From Bifidobacterium breve (GTDB lineage Bacteria > Actinomycetota > Acidimicrobiia > Acidimicrobiales > Ilumatobacteraceae): DNA of 11,066 nucleotides. The stretch is from the NCBI GenBank assembly GCA_943325425.2, contig CALPPJ020000022.1, forward strand, positions 1 to 11,066. Direction: 5' to 3'. The notes under the pieces were generated by a model. It saw nothing but the letters and a program-made list of their open reading frames with translations, was not told the origin of the DNA and ran no database searches. Shown here piece by piece: positions 1 through 7,557 of the stretch. The number at the start of each line of letters is the position of its first letter. Position 1 is the stretch's first letter. The position numbers and the translations under genes were made by a program.

Positions 1-869
1 GGCTCGAACCAAGCGAACGGCACGTACATCTCAACGACGTCAATTTCTTCGGCTGGATTCTTAATTCCGCCTTTGCGCCACAAATCAGCCGCACACATTT
101 CTCCAGCGACCGGACTCACTTGTTCGCGACCCGCAAATGCAGTTGGCTCGCTGCGCATCGATGTTGCGTGCACCCACGCCTTTGGTCCGGCATGTTTGTC
201 AGCGCGCTCTTCGCTCATCAACACCAACGCCATCGCACCATCGCTGGACGGACATGTTTCGATAAAGCGAATCGGGTCCCACAACATTGGGGTCTCGAGT
301 GCTTTTTCAAGTGTCCAATCCGGTTCATGTAAATGCGCATACGGGTTCTTGCATGCATTGGTCCTATCTTTCACCGCAACCATTGCACCAATATGCGACG
401 GCGCACCAGAGCGGGCGATATATCCGCGCACAATCGGCGAGAAGTATCCACCAGCTCCAGCATGCACCGGCATACCAAACGGAATCGGCACGCTGAGCGC
501 CCACATTGCGTTGCCATCGCTTTGCTTTTCAAAGCCGATCGTCAAAACGGTTCCGTGAATTCCCGCCATCACATGTTGGGCCGCGACGATTGCTGTTGAT
601 CCACCAACCGAACCCGCGGTGTGAACACGGAACACCGGCTTACCGTGAGCGGCCAATGCATCGGCCAGCCACAGTTCAGGCATCGCCACACCTTCAAGAG
701 AGTCTGGAGCCTTGCCAATCACGATCGCGTCGACATCATCGATCGTGATGTTGGCATCAGCCAACGCACGATCAACTGCCTCGCGCACCAAACCAGCAAT
801 TGAAACATCGGCGCGACAAGCCGCGTGCTTTGTTTGTCCTACTCCGACGACTGCACAAAGTTCAGCCAT
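1..869 (-). CDS. Thiolase-fold lipid-transfer protein (Ltp/SCP-x type), C-terminus cut by window edge
   Basis: The reading frame is open from an ATG at 869-867 to the left edge: 289 complete codons, with the C-terminal part (roughly a quarter of a normal thiolase) missing. The start is well supported, because GGAGGGTGAG at 883-874 is a strong ribosome binding site and the protein opens with the usual AELCAVVGVGQTKH strand. The segment HTAGSVGGSTA (residues 83-93) occupies the nucleophile loop. The active-site cysteine of true thiolases appears replaced there by serine (about Ser87). DGAMALVLMSE (210-220) and the cut motif DVVEMYVPFAWFE (277-289) are typical of actinobacterial lipid-transfer-protein acetyl-CoA acetyltransferases. 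The gene begins one base after the stop of the upstream thiolase-like gene, so the two are co-transcribed and the products probably form a heteromer. In related systems such proteins act on CoA thioesters with DUF35 partners, as thiolases or retro-aldolases. The family call is firm; reaction and substrate are inferred. The His/Cys motifs of the C-terminal half cannot be seen. Confidence 0.9.
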   Translation of the reverse strand, partial: MAELCAVVGVGQTKHAACRADVSIAGLVREAVDRALADANITIDDVDAIVIGKAPDSLEGVAMPELWLADALAAHGKPVFRVHTAGSVGGSTAIVAAQHVMAGIHGTVLTIGFEKQSDGNAMWALSVPIPFGMPVHAGAGGYFSPIVRGYIARSGAPSHIGAMVAVKDRTNACKNPYAHLHEPDWTLEKALETPMLWDPIRFIETCPSSDGAMALVLMSEERADKHAGPKAWVHATSMRSEPTAFAGREQVSPVAGEMCAADLWRKGGIKNPAEEIDVVEMYVPFAWFE

Positions 870-870
870 G

Positions 871-1929
871 TCACTCACCCTCCATGACGCATACCAAATT
901 TTGTTGCAACATCGGCCCACTTGTGCAGTGAGCCAAAACTCGATCAGCCGAACCGGCAAAAACACTTTCAGCAGCTTCGGCAAATCGTGCCAATCCTGCG
1001 GCCATTGCTGGGTTCGCCACCAATGCGCCTCCGCTTGGATTGATATGCGTTGATTCGCTTAAGCCCATCGCATTGCGCAGCAACAGCTCTTGATGCGTGT
1101 ACGGAGCGTGAAGCTCAGCAACATCAATTCGGTCGTTACCTACTCCAGCTTTTTGTGCAGCAATAGCGGCTGATGAACTTTCAATCATCGAGCGCGCGCC
1201 TAAACGCTGCGTATCAATCCGGTGATCTATGCCTCGAATCCAAGCCGGTCGCTCGGCTAATCGACGCGCGATGTCGCCGGCGGCCAAGACAACTGCGTTG
1301 CAGCCATCAACAGGAGTCGCGCAGTCGTGTGCACGCAGCGGATTCATCGTGTACGGCATCGCCAATAGTTCTTCGACTGATTCATTGCCTTTCGTGAAAG
1401 CAATTGCATTGTTGTGCGCATCACGACGACTACGCGCGGCAACTTCTGCCATCTGACGTTCGGTGACAACACCAGCTTCGAGACATGCACGAGCCTGCAA
1501 TGCAGCAAGTGCATCAAAGCCTGGCTTTAGTGGAGCGACCATGTACGGATCGGTTTGCAAACTTAAGATCTGATCTATCGGTCCCGATGTAGTTTTTCCA
1601 TTGGAGAAAACCAGAGCAACATCAACTTCTCCAGTTTGAATTTTCACCCAGGCCTCGTACAACGCCAACGCGCCATCGGCTTCAACGTGACTTTCAATAA
1701 TTGGTGGCCATGCTCCAATTGCGTCAACTGCTGACACGAAACTGAACGGCTGACCGCTCATGTAGTCACATGATCCGTGACACCAGAAACCAATGTCGCT
1801 TCGTTCAATTCCGACTTTGTCCAGCAACTGCTGAATAACTGGCAACAGAATTTCTACCGATGTGAAAGTGCTGTTGACTTCGCTCGGACGTTGCGCTGTT
1901 CCGACAATTGCAATATCTCGTAATGCCAT
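871..1929 (-). CDS. Thiolase-fold protein with degenerate active site (Ltp-like, probable aldolase/thiolase complex subunit)
   Basis: The protein has 352 residues. I chose the ATG at 1929-1927 over an open extension to 2016. It gives the standard opening ALRDIAIVGTAQRPSE, has GGGAGC at 1941-1936 as ribosome binding site, and overlaps the TGA of the preceding DUF35 gene by one base (TGATG). The thiolase fold is recognisable from DGCNAVVLAAGD (208-219), AELHAPYTHQE (271-281), NPSGGALVANP (297-307) and HCTSGPMLQQN (334-344). The catalytic set is not that of a thiolase: the nucleophile loop reads HVEADGALA (81-89), with an acidic residue where cysteine is expected, and the GHP motif after NPSGG is replaced by ANP. 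Lost Cys/His residues with retained fold are known in the Ltp subunits that perform retro-aldol cleavage of steroid side-chain CoA thioesters with a DUF35 partner. A lyase or a structural subunit is therefore likelier than a Claisen thiolase. The substrate is unknown. Confidence 0.88.
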   Translation of the reverse strand: MALRDIAIVGTAQRPSEVNSTFTSVEILLPVIQQLLDKVGIERSDIGFWCHGSCDYMSGQPFSFVSAVDAIGAWPPIIESHVEADGALALYEAWVKIQTGEVDVALVFSNGKTTSGPIDQILSLQTDPYMVAPLKPGFDALAALQARACLEAGVVTERQMAEVAARSRRDAHNNAIAFTKGNESVEELLAMPYTMNPLRAHDCATPVDGCNAVVLAAGDIARRLAERPAWIRGIDHRIDTQRLGARSMIESSSAAIAAQKAGVGNDRIDVAELHAPYTHQELLLRNAMGLSESTHINPSGGALVANPAMAAGLARFAEAAESVFAGSADRVLAHCTSGPMLQQNLVCVMEGE

Positions 1930-2426
1930 CAGCTTGCTCCCGATTCTGTACCCATCACACGATCTGCTTCGCCAGTGGGTCGAAAGTGTTGAATATTCTC
2001 CAAAGACGGGCCCCATTCAGATGTGTCTTTCCAAACTGGCTCAACTCGCATACCAATGCGCACGTCCTCTGCTTCACATTCTTGAATGAGGTGTTGCATT
2101 GAAATATCGGCGCCATCCAACAAGATTTGCGCTGCAACATACGGCAACTTGATCTTCTGTCCCAAGAACGGAACGTTGACGATGCAAAAAGTTGTAATCG
2201 TTCCCTTTGGACCAACCTCAACATCACCTGCCAAGATTTTTGCGCACTTCGGACATACACCATTGCGAGGTGGGAAGTACACGAGCGCACAACTTGGACA
2301 GCGCTTTCCGATGAACTTGCCTTCCATCAGTCCAGCAAGGTGACTCGTCGCATTCGGACCGGCCGACCAGTTGTAGGTCACCCCGATCGGTTGGCGTAAG
2401 CGAACTAAACCATCGGCTTCACTCAT
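1929..2426 (-). CDS. DUF35 / OB-fold protein with intact zinc ribbon
   Basis: The protein has 165 residues. The start is the ATG at 2426-2424, preceded by GGGAGG at 2438-2433 with 6-nt spacing; an upstream ATG at 2453 would extend into the previous gene without a better ribosome binding site. A rubredoxin-like zinc ribbon is clear: Cys43-x2-Cys46, then YFPPRNGV, then Cys58-x2-Cys61. The C-terminal OB-fold follows (about 66-135), with the GTITTFCIVN strand and ILLDGADISMQHLI. This is the two-domain layout of DUF35 proteins, which bind thiolase-fold partners and help present acyl-CoA, as in ChsH2-type subunits. The gene overlaps its upstream neighbour by four bases (ATGA) and the downstream thiolase-like gene by one (TGATG), so translational coupling and a common complex are likely. 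The zinc site is seen; complex formation is inferred from family behaviour. Confidence 0.9.
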   Translation of the reverse strand: MSEADGLVRLRQPIGVTYNWSAGPNATSHLAGLMEGKFIGKRCPSCALVYFPPRNGVCPKCAKILAGDVEVGPKGTITTFCIVNVPFLGQKIKLPYVAAQILLDGADISMQHLIQECEAEDVRIGMRVEPVWKDTSEWGPSLENIQHFRPTGEADRVMGTESGAS

Positions 2427-2944
2427 GACGCACCTCCCATGATGTCGAAACATGCAATGTCGGTGACGCCACCTGGTCGGTCTTCGGCCCAGCGAACCTT
2501 CACCTTGGTGCCAACTGCAATGTTCTCGGGCGAACCCGCATCAACTGCGTGCAACATCGGCACATCGGCCCCGTCAATGGTGATCAAAGCCCAGGCGAAA
2601 GGATGAGCCAGTGGTTGACCTTCAACTGGGGTGGACTGCCATGCCCACGTTGTCACCGTTCCCGTATCAGATAGTGATACCCATTCACTTAATTGTTCGC
2701 CAGTCAGTGGGTCGAACTCGGCCGGCGGGAAATACACCCGTCCGTCGCTTCCGCGCGTCCCTTCAAGTCGACATTCGGATAACGACGTAAAGAAACGTGA
2801 CAACAATGTGCCGACTGTTCTTTTGTAGGGATATGCAACTTCGAGTGGTGCGACAAAGACATCGCCGACTCTGGCATGAGATGTTGTTCCAGACACAACA
2901 AGTTTCTTATCACGCCAACGGGTCGTTTGCTTATTCAACCGCAC
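2423..2944 (-). CDS. DUF35 / OB-fold protein with degenerate zinc ribbon, first gene of the operon
   Basis: The frame encodes up to 173 residues from a GTG at 2944-2942. Only a weak GAG precedes that codon, and no ATG is available near it. A GTG at 2896 (codon 17) is an alternative, so the N-terminus is uncertain. The C-terminal half is a typical DUF35 OB-fold: EWVSLSDTGTVTTWAW (87-102), HPFAWALITIDGADVPMLHAV (114-134) and GTKVKVRW (145-152). The N-terminal half keeps the RVYFPP signature (69-74), but the zinc ligands are gone. RGSDG (64-68) stands where CxxCG is expected and DPLTG (78-82) where CPxCG is expected. The one nearby cysteine, Cys58, lies outside the pattern. The domain therefore probably does not bind zinc through the usual ribbon. 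Its overlap with the zinc-ribbon DUF35 gene suggests a non-identical pair in one complex with the two thiolase-fold proteins, perhaps as a structural partner. No signal peptide is visible, so it should be cytoplasmic. Confidence 0.85.
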   Translation of the reverse strand: MRLNKQTTRWRDKKLVVSGTTSHARVGDVFVAPLEVAYPYKRTVGTLLSRFFTSLSECRLEGTRGSDGRVYFPPAEFDPLTGEQLSEWVSLSDTGTVTTWAWQSTPVEGQPLAHPFAWALITIDGADVPMLHAVDAGSPENIAVGTKVKVRWAEDRPGGVTDIACFDIMGGAS

Positions 2945-3051
2945 GTCTCAAGAAGCAAACCACTTGCCAACTCGCCTATACCCTCGTTGGACCTTTGTTG
3001 CTAGTGTCACAGTGTCGGGTCAAGGGGATCCTGACGACGCAGGGGGAAGAC
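2945..3051. promoter_or_regulatory. Divergent intergenic region, shared promoter area
   Basis: These 107 bp separate the minus-strand thiolase/DUF35 operon from the plus-strand transporter operon and should hold both promoters. On the minus strand, TATAGG (2982-2977) could be a -10 element, giving a short leader to the GTG at 2944; its -35 counterpart is poor. On the plus strand, TTGGAC (2987-2992) and CAGTGT (3010-3015) are spaced by 17 bp and are a weak sigma-70-like pair. AGGGGG at 3041-3046 is a good ribosome binding site for the lipoprotein gene, five bases before its ATG. I found no convincing operator palindrome. That the region holds promoters follows from gene orientation; the individual boxes are guesses. 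Confidence 0.45.
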
Positions 3052-4536
3052 ATGTCTCGTTCGTTGAATTTTGGTTCCGTGAACTTTGGTCGCTCGGTGG
3101 CCGTGCTCTCATTAGTTGCGATTGCAACAGTCGGTTGCTCCAATCGCAACAGTGGCGACACAGCCACTACTCAGGCGCCCGCAACGAATGCACCTGCGGT
3201 CACTGACGCTCCGACCGCTACTGATGCACCCGTCACGACCGATGCGCCGACCGGACCAATGTTTGGAACGATGGCCAGTCCCTGTGGTCCAGCCACGGAC
3301 GCTGGAGTTCCCACGATTGCCGATGGTCAAAACGGTGGCGACACCATCAAGCTTGGCACCGCCAATGACCACGGCTACGAAGGCGCACCTGGTACCACGC
3401 TGGAAATGCTTGATGCTGCCAAGGCTTTCGCTGGTTGGTGCAATGCTCAAGGTGGCGTGCGCGGACTCCCGATCGAGATCGTTGACCTTGACGGCAAATT
3501 GTTCTCAGTTCCGCCCTCGATGGAACAAGCATGTAGCGAAGTGTTCGCAATGGCTGGTGGTGGCTGGGTGTTCGACGACCAGATGTACCCACGATTCCAC
3601 GAATGCGGAATGATTTCATTCTCGGGTTATGCCGTCAGCGCTGCGGCTTCGATGGCCAACGGAAAGATTCAACCAATTCCTAACCCAGCAAATGAAAAGC
3701 CAGCTCAATGACTCAATTGGGCCAGGGACACCTATCCCGAAGCAATCAAAAAGGTTGCACTTCTCTACGGCGACTTCTTAACGACGAAGAGTGTTGCTGA
3801 TCAATTGGCAGCAACAATGAAAGCAGTTGGCGGATTCGGCGAGCCGTCCATGATGACCTACAACCCTGCCGGCGAAGCTAACTGGACTCCTTTTGCCCAA
3901 AAGTTGAAATCCGACGGCATCACGTACTTGTCATTTGTGGGCACCGACTCAAACCTGGTGTTGCTCTACAAGGCAATGCGCGAAGTTGGTTATGTACCCG
4001 AGGTCGTACTGAATGACGCAAACTTCTACTCATCCATCATGGTCGCCGAAGGTAACGCAGTTGCGAACGAGGGTTTCCTCGCCCGCACGATGTACGCGCC
4101 GTTTGAAGAGGCCGACCAATTCCCAGGTATGGCGTCGTACTTAGACATGATGGAGACGTACAACCCAGAGGGTCGCATCGCTGGTCTTGGATTGCAAGCA
4201 ACTTCTGCCCTGCTGATGTTTGTCACCTCCGCTAACGCATGTCTTGATAGCAACAGCAACGTTCTCGAGCGTGAATGCGTCTTGGCCGAGGGTTTGAAGA
4301 TCAATTCGTGGACTGGTGGCGGCTTGCACAGCGAGACCAATCCGGCCGCTAAAACTTCACCGAAGTGTGGACTCATCATGGGTGTCAAGGACGGCAAGTG
4401 GGCTCGCGTCTACCCAGAACTGGGCTCAGCCGATGACAACGGTGGCGGTTGGCATTGTGATGAGGATGGCGCAGTTGAAATTGAAGGCGACTTTGGCGAT
4501 GTGACATCCGGTGTTGACCCGACACGGCCCAACTGA
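3052..4536 (+). pseudogene. Branched-chain amino acid-type ABC transporter substrate-binding lipoprotein, interrupted by in-frame TGA
   Basis: The ATG at 3052 follows AGGGGG. The N-terminus has a basic stretch, a hydrophobic segment (16-27) and a lipobox ending at Cys29, so the product should be exported and lipid-anchored. A Thr/Asp/Ala/Pro linker (about 37-70) leads into a periplasmic-binding-protein type I domain: DTIKLGTANDHGYEG, then AFAGWCNAQGGVRGLPIEIVDLDGK. Codon 220 (3709-3711) is TGA, but the same frame continues without further stops for 274 codons of clear homology (WARDTYPEAIKKVALLYGDF, then YLSFVGTDSNLVLLYKAMRE) to a TGA at 4534-4536. The whole frame spans 495 codons, normal for this family with its linker. 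A TGG-to-TGA change is one simple explanation. No ribosome binding site precedes a restart at TTG 3805 or ATG 3817, so the distal half is unlikely to be made separately. TGA is the normal stop of several neighbouring genes, so a reassigned code is unlikely. The ligand may be an amino acid, amide, carboxylate or aromatic acid. It is annotated as a pseudogene because of the stop; readthrough or sequence error remains possible. Confidence 0.8.
3172..3258 (+). repeat. Tandem Asp/Thr-Ala-Pro coding repeat in lipoprotein linker
   Basis: Residues 41-69 of the binding lipoprotein consist of imperfect repeats built on NAP, TDAP, TDAP and TDAP with Thr/Val spacers. It is a flexible, low-complexity tether between the lipid-anchored Cys29 and the ligand-binding domain. 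Such linkers are common in actinobacterial lipoproteins. The DNA repeat is degenerate at third positions, which argues for maintenance at protein level rather than a recent expansion. Confidence 0.6.
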
Positions 4537-4573
4537 CAATTAGTTCACAACTCTCGAATTGATCTGACTACTT

Positions 4574-6847
4574 ATGCAAGAGCTACTCACGTTCACAATC
4601 ATCGGATTGTCAACGGGTGCAATCTACGCAGTAGTAGCAAGTGGATTAGTTGTTACCTATACAACCTCTGGCATCTTCAACCTCGCTCACGGGGCGACTG
4701 GCATGTTGGCTGCCTTCACTTACTGGCAGTTGCGTTTTGATTGGGATTTGCCCGCCCCATTAGCGCTCTTCATCACGCTGTTTGTTTTATGTCCGATATT
4801 TGGGCTGGTCACTGAACGCTTCGTCATGCGCGGTCTACAGGGAACTTCAGAAGTTGTTCGCCTTTCAGTCACGGTTGCCTTGTTTGCCTTCATGATCGGA
4901 ATCGCTAACTGGATTTGGCCAAGCGATTCAAGCCGCGAAGCATTCACAAAATTCTTTGAGGGAAACACAGTTTCTATAGGTGGAATCAACATCAGTTGGC
5001 ACAAGCTGATCACATTCGGTTGCGCCATATTGGTTGCGATTGTTCTGCGTCTTTTGTTGTATCGAACTCGTATGGGCGTAGCAATGCGAGCGGTCGTTGA
5101 TGACCGTGCGCTGACCGAACTCAATGGAGGCCGCCCCGATCGTGTCGCCATGTTTGCTTGGGCGCTCAGTGCGATGCTCGCTGGTCTCGCTGGCATTTTG
5201 CTGGCAGGTGAACAGCAACTCAATATTGAGCCGCTCGTTCTGTTAGTGATCAACGCCTACGCCGCAGCCATCATTGGACGTCTCAAGAACTTGCCCATGA
5301 CATTTGCTGGTGCTGCAGTGCTTGGCTTACTTGACGCTTACTATCTTCAATTCTCTGACAATTCTTGGTTTCCGCAATCGATCTTGGGATTCGGAATTTC
5401 GGGGATGCGCGCTTCGATCCCAACAATTGTGCTTTTCATCGCGCTGATAGTTCGCCCACAAACTCGATTGCGCGCGGGCGTGGTGCGCATTCGCGAACAA
5501 AACAAGGTTCCGGCCTGGAGTACTTCGATCATGGGTGCAGTGGCACTGATTGCAATTGTGGTTGCAATCTCTGGAATGTTGACCCGCTCAAACACACTTT
5601 TGTTGCTGAACGGATTCACTCTTGCCATTGTGGCGTTGTCGCTCGTGCCCCTCACTGGTTACGCCGGACAAATGTCGTTGGCCCCGCTTACGTTTGCTGG
5701 CCTTGGTGCCATCGCGATGTCAAAACTTCCCGGTGATGGCAACTTGTTTACGTTAATCATCGCTGTCGTTATCGTTGCGCTCGTCGGAGCACTCGTCGCA
5801 CTTCCTGCTATTCGACTCTCAGGGATTTATCTGGCACTTTCAACAGCAGCTTTTGCAGTCTTGGTGACCAAGCTTGTTTTCAATCAGAAACAAACTTTCA
5901 TGAGTGGCAATATTTCCGTACCGATACTTGATGTTCCGTTTGTTGAGATCAACTCGCCGCGTGGACGGTTGATTTTGGCGGCAGTGGCGTTCTCGCTCTT
6001 AGGTCTTGGCGTTGTTGCAATCCGCCGCAGCCGACTCGGACGTCGACTCATCGCACTCAAAGACTCTCCGGCGGCCGCAGCGACGTTAGGTATGAGTTTG
6101 ACCCGCACTAAGTTGGCGGCCTTTGCTATTTCTGCTGGAATCGCCGCTTGCGCAGGAGCATTAGCTGGCGACAAAGTCAGTCCACAGCAATATGACTTCA
6201 CTCAAAGTTTGCCCATCGTGTTACTCACCGTCGTTGGCGGAGTCGGAACTGTTGGAGGAGCACTGTTCGGTGGATTAATGCTTGGTGGCAACTCTGTTCT
6301 TGCGTCAGTTGTACCAACACTCAAGAACGTCACCAAGATTCTTCCTGGCACAATCGGCGTCACCCTCGGCCGCAATCCAAGTGGAGCAGCCAACCAAATT
6401 GCCGATGCCTATCGTTCGCTCACCAATCGATGGAATCTTCTCGCATTTGCCGCAGCGGGCGGAGTCGTCATCTGGATTCTTGATGCCCAATATGTGATTT
6501 CACATTGGGCCTTCTTCATTGGTGGTGTCTTCTGGGTACTTGCCGTTACCCCGAACTTGGTTGGAATCATGCAGGCTCCCCGAACCCGTCAAATCATCGC
6601 CAGCGTCTATCTAGGAATCGGTGTCATCATTGCAATCTCCATCGATTGGGATAACGCCGTTGACTCAACGGGCAAGCGCCTGATCGCGCTGGTTCTGCTC
6701 ATCGCTTTGTTTGGAGTTGGAGCACAACGGATAGCCGAAAATGCGCCACGCATCCATCGCTCATCACCTGATGTGATCGGTCTCACCACAGATTTCACAG
6801 ATGAAGAACTTGATCGTGCCGAGCGTGAGTTAGGCGTGGTGCTCTGA
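4574..6847 (+). CDS. Fused LivH-LivM type branched-chain amino acid ABC transporter permease
   Basis: The 757-residue integral membrane protein joins the two permeases of a Liv/HAAT transporter. Residues 1 to about 297 are LivH-like: the N-terminal TIIGLSTGAIYAVVASGLVV helix, SGIFNLAHGATGMLAAF, then RTRMGVAMRAVVDDRALTEL as the cytoplasmic coupling loop. From about 315 the LivM-like half follows, with LTGYAGQMSLAPLTFAGLGA (about 358-377), IRLSGIYLALSTAAFAVL, and the coupling loop SRLGRRLIALKDSPAAAATLGM. Beyond the usual LivM end (about 610) there is a tail of about 145 residues with several further hydrophobic segments and an acidic, hydrophilic C-terminus (FTDEELDRAERELGV). The start at 4574 lacks an obvious ribosome binding site, but no better in-frame start lies closer to the preceding gene, which ends 37 bp upstream. 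The stop overlaps the LivG start (TGATG). Such fusions occur in actinobacteria. The substrate is not determined by the sequence. Confidence 0.92.
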   Translation: MQELLTFTIIGLSTGAIYAVVASGLVVTYTTSGIFNLAHGATGMLAAFTYWQLRFDWDLPAPLALFITLFVLCPIFGLVTERFVMRGLQGTSEVVRLSVTVALFAFMIGIANWIWPSDSSREAFTKFFEGNTVSIGGINISWHKLITFGCAILVAIVLRLLLYRTRMGVAMRAVVDDRALTELNGGRPDRVAMFAWALSAMLAGLAGILLAGEQQLNIEPLVLLVINAYAAAIIGRLKNLPMTFAGAAVLGLLDAYYLQFSDNSWFPQSILGFGISGMRASIPTIVLFIALIVRPQTRLRAGVVRIREQNKVPAWSTSIMGAVALIAIVVAISGMLTRSNTLLLLNGFTLAIVALSLVPLTGYAGQMSLAPLTFAGLGAIAMSKLPGDGNLFTLIIAVVIVALVGALVALPAIRLSGIYLALSTAAFAVLVTKLVFNQKQTFMSGNISVPILDVPFVEINSPRGRLILAAVAFSLLGLGVVAIRRSRLGRRLIALKDSPAAAATLGMSLTRTKLAAFAISAGIAACAGALAGDKVSPQQYDFTQSLPIVLLTVVGGVGTVGGALFGGLMLGGNSVLASVVPTLKNVTKILPGTIGVTLGRNPSGAANQIADAYRSLTNRWNLLAFAAAGGVVIWILDAQYVISHWAFFIGGVFWVLAVTPNLVGIMQAPRTRQIIASVYLGIGVIIAISIDWDNAVDSTGKRLIALVLLIALFGVGAQRIAENAPRIHRSSPDVIGLTTDFTDEELDRAERELGVVL

Positions 6848-7557
6848 TGTCGCTTCTTGAAGTACGCGGAGTCATGGTTCGATTCGGCGGTGTCATGGCC
6901 GTTGGTGGCGTGGACCTAGACGTTCACGCTGGCGAAGTGACTGGCCTCATCGGCCCAAACGGTGCCGGCAAGACCACCTTGTTTAATGTCATCAGTGGAA
7001 TGCAAGAACCCACGGCTGGGTCGGTTCACGTGAGTGGTGTTGACATCACCCACGAGGCACCGCACCGACGAGCCAAACGCGGGCTTGCTCGTACATTCCA
7101 ACGCCTTGAACTATTTAGCTCACTCACGGTCCGCGACAACGTTCGAGTTGCCGCTGAACTTGCTTCACTCACCAACATTGACGAAACCGTCGACAACTTG
7201 CTGGAAAAAGTCGGTGTGAGTGATCTTGCTGAACAAACTGCTGGCGATCTACCAACAGGCTCGGCGCGTTTGGTTGAAATTGCCCGGGCTCTTGCAACTG
7301 GCCCGCGCCTACTGCTGCTCGATGAGCCAGCTTCTGGTCTTGATGAAGCAGAAAGCGATCGCCTCGGTGTTTTATTACGAGAACTCACCGCAGATGGTCT
7401 TGGCGTTTTGCTTGTTGAACACGATATGAGCTTAGTTATGCATGTCTGCGACAGAATTTTTGTGCTTGATCTTGGGCACATCATTGCTTCCGGGACACCC
7501 GACGAAATTCAGCATGACCCGAAGGTGCTGCATGCATATCTTGGAGCACCGTCATGA
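6847..7557 (+). CDS. livG: LivG-type ABC transporter ATP-binding protein
   Basis: This 236-residue cytoplasmic ATPase powers the Liv-type importer. The Walker A motif is GPNGAGKTT (36-44), the Q-loop is in ARTFQRLELF (Gln85), the Walker B is LLLLDEP (155-161) with SGLDEAE as D-loop, and the switch histidine is His192 in LLVEHD. The ABC signature is unusual, LPTGSARLVEIARAL (135-149) rather than LSGGQ, but LivG proteins commonly deviate here (LPYG-type). The length is slightly below the usual 250-260 residues, mainly from a short segment between Q-loop and signature. The start ATG overlaps the permease stop by one base and the stop overlaps the next gene by four bases, so translation is coupled. 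LivG rather than LivF is assigned from the ARTFQ Q-loop and its order after the permease. Confidence 0.92.
   Translation: MSLLEVRGVMVRFGGVMAVGGVDLDVHAGEVTGLIGPNGAGKTTLFNVISGMQEPTAGSVHVSGVDITHEAPHRRAKRGLARTFQRLELFSSLTVRDNVRVAAELASLTNIDETVDNLLEKVGVSDLAEQTAGDLPTGSARLVEIARALATGPRLLLLDEPASGLDEAESDRLGVLLRELTADGLGVLLVEHDMSLVMHVCDRIFVLDLGHIIASGTPDEIQHDPKVLHAYLGAPS

Noticed and set aside
73..1053. Several plus-strand open frames across the thiolase genes
   Set aside because: They are shadows of the minus-strand genes, overlap one another, and show no recognisable domain.
1930..2016. 29-residue N-terminal extension of the second thiolase-fold protein
   Set aside because: The protein opens properly at MALRDIAIVGTAQ with a good ribosome binding site and a stop-start overlap; the extension is low in conserved character and lies over the DUF35 gene.
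2797..3051. Open upstream extension of the binding-lipoprotein frame by 85 codons
   Set aside because: The lipobox, hydrophobic segment and strong ribosome binding site fix the start at 3052; the extension overlaps the divergent DUF35 gene and has no recognisable sequence.
3709..3760. Selenocysteine insertion at the TGA
   Set aside because: I see no convincing SECIS hairpin just downstream, and this position in binding proteins of the family is not a redox site; Trp or another ordinary residue is more plausible. A structure prediction could revisit this.
3805..4536. Separate gene starting at TTG 3805 or ATG 3817
   Set aside because: It is only the distal half of a type I periplasmic binding domain, with no signal peptide and no ribosome binding site, and it is in frame with the upstream half.
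4720..5253. Minus-strand open frame of 177 codons inside the permease
   Set aside because: It lies antisense to a well conserved membrane protein and its translation has no recognisable motif or membrane pattern of its own.
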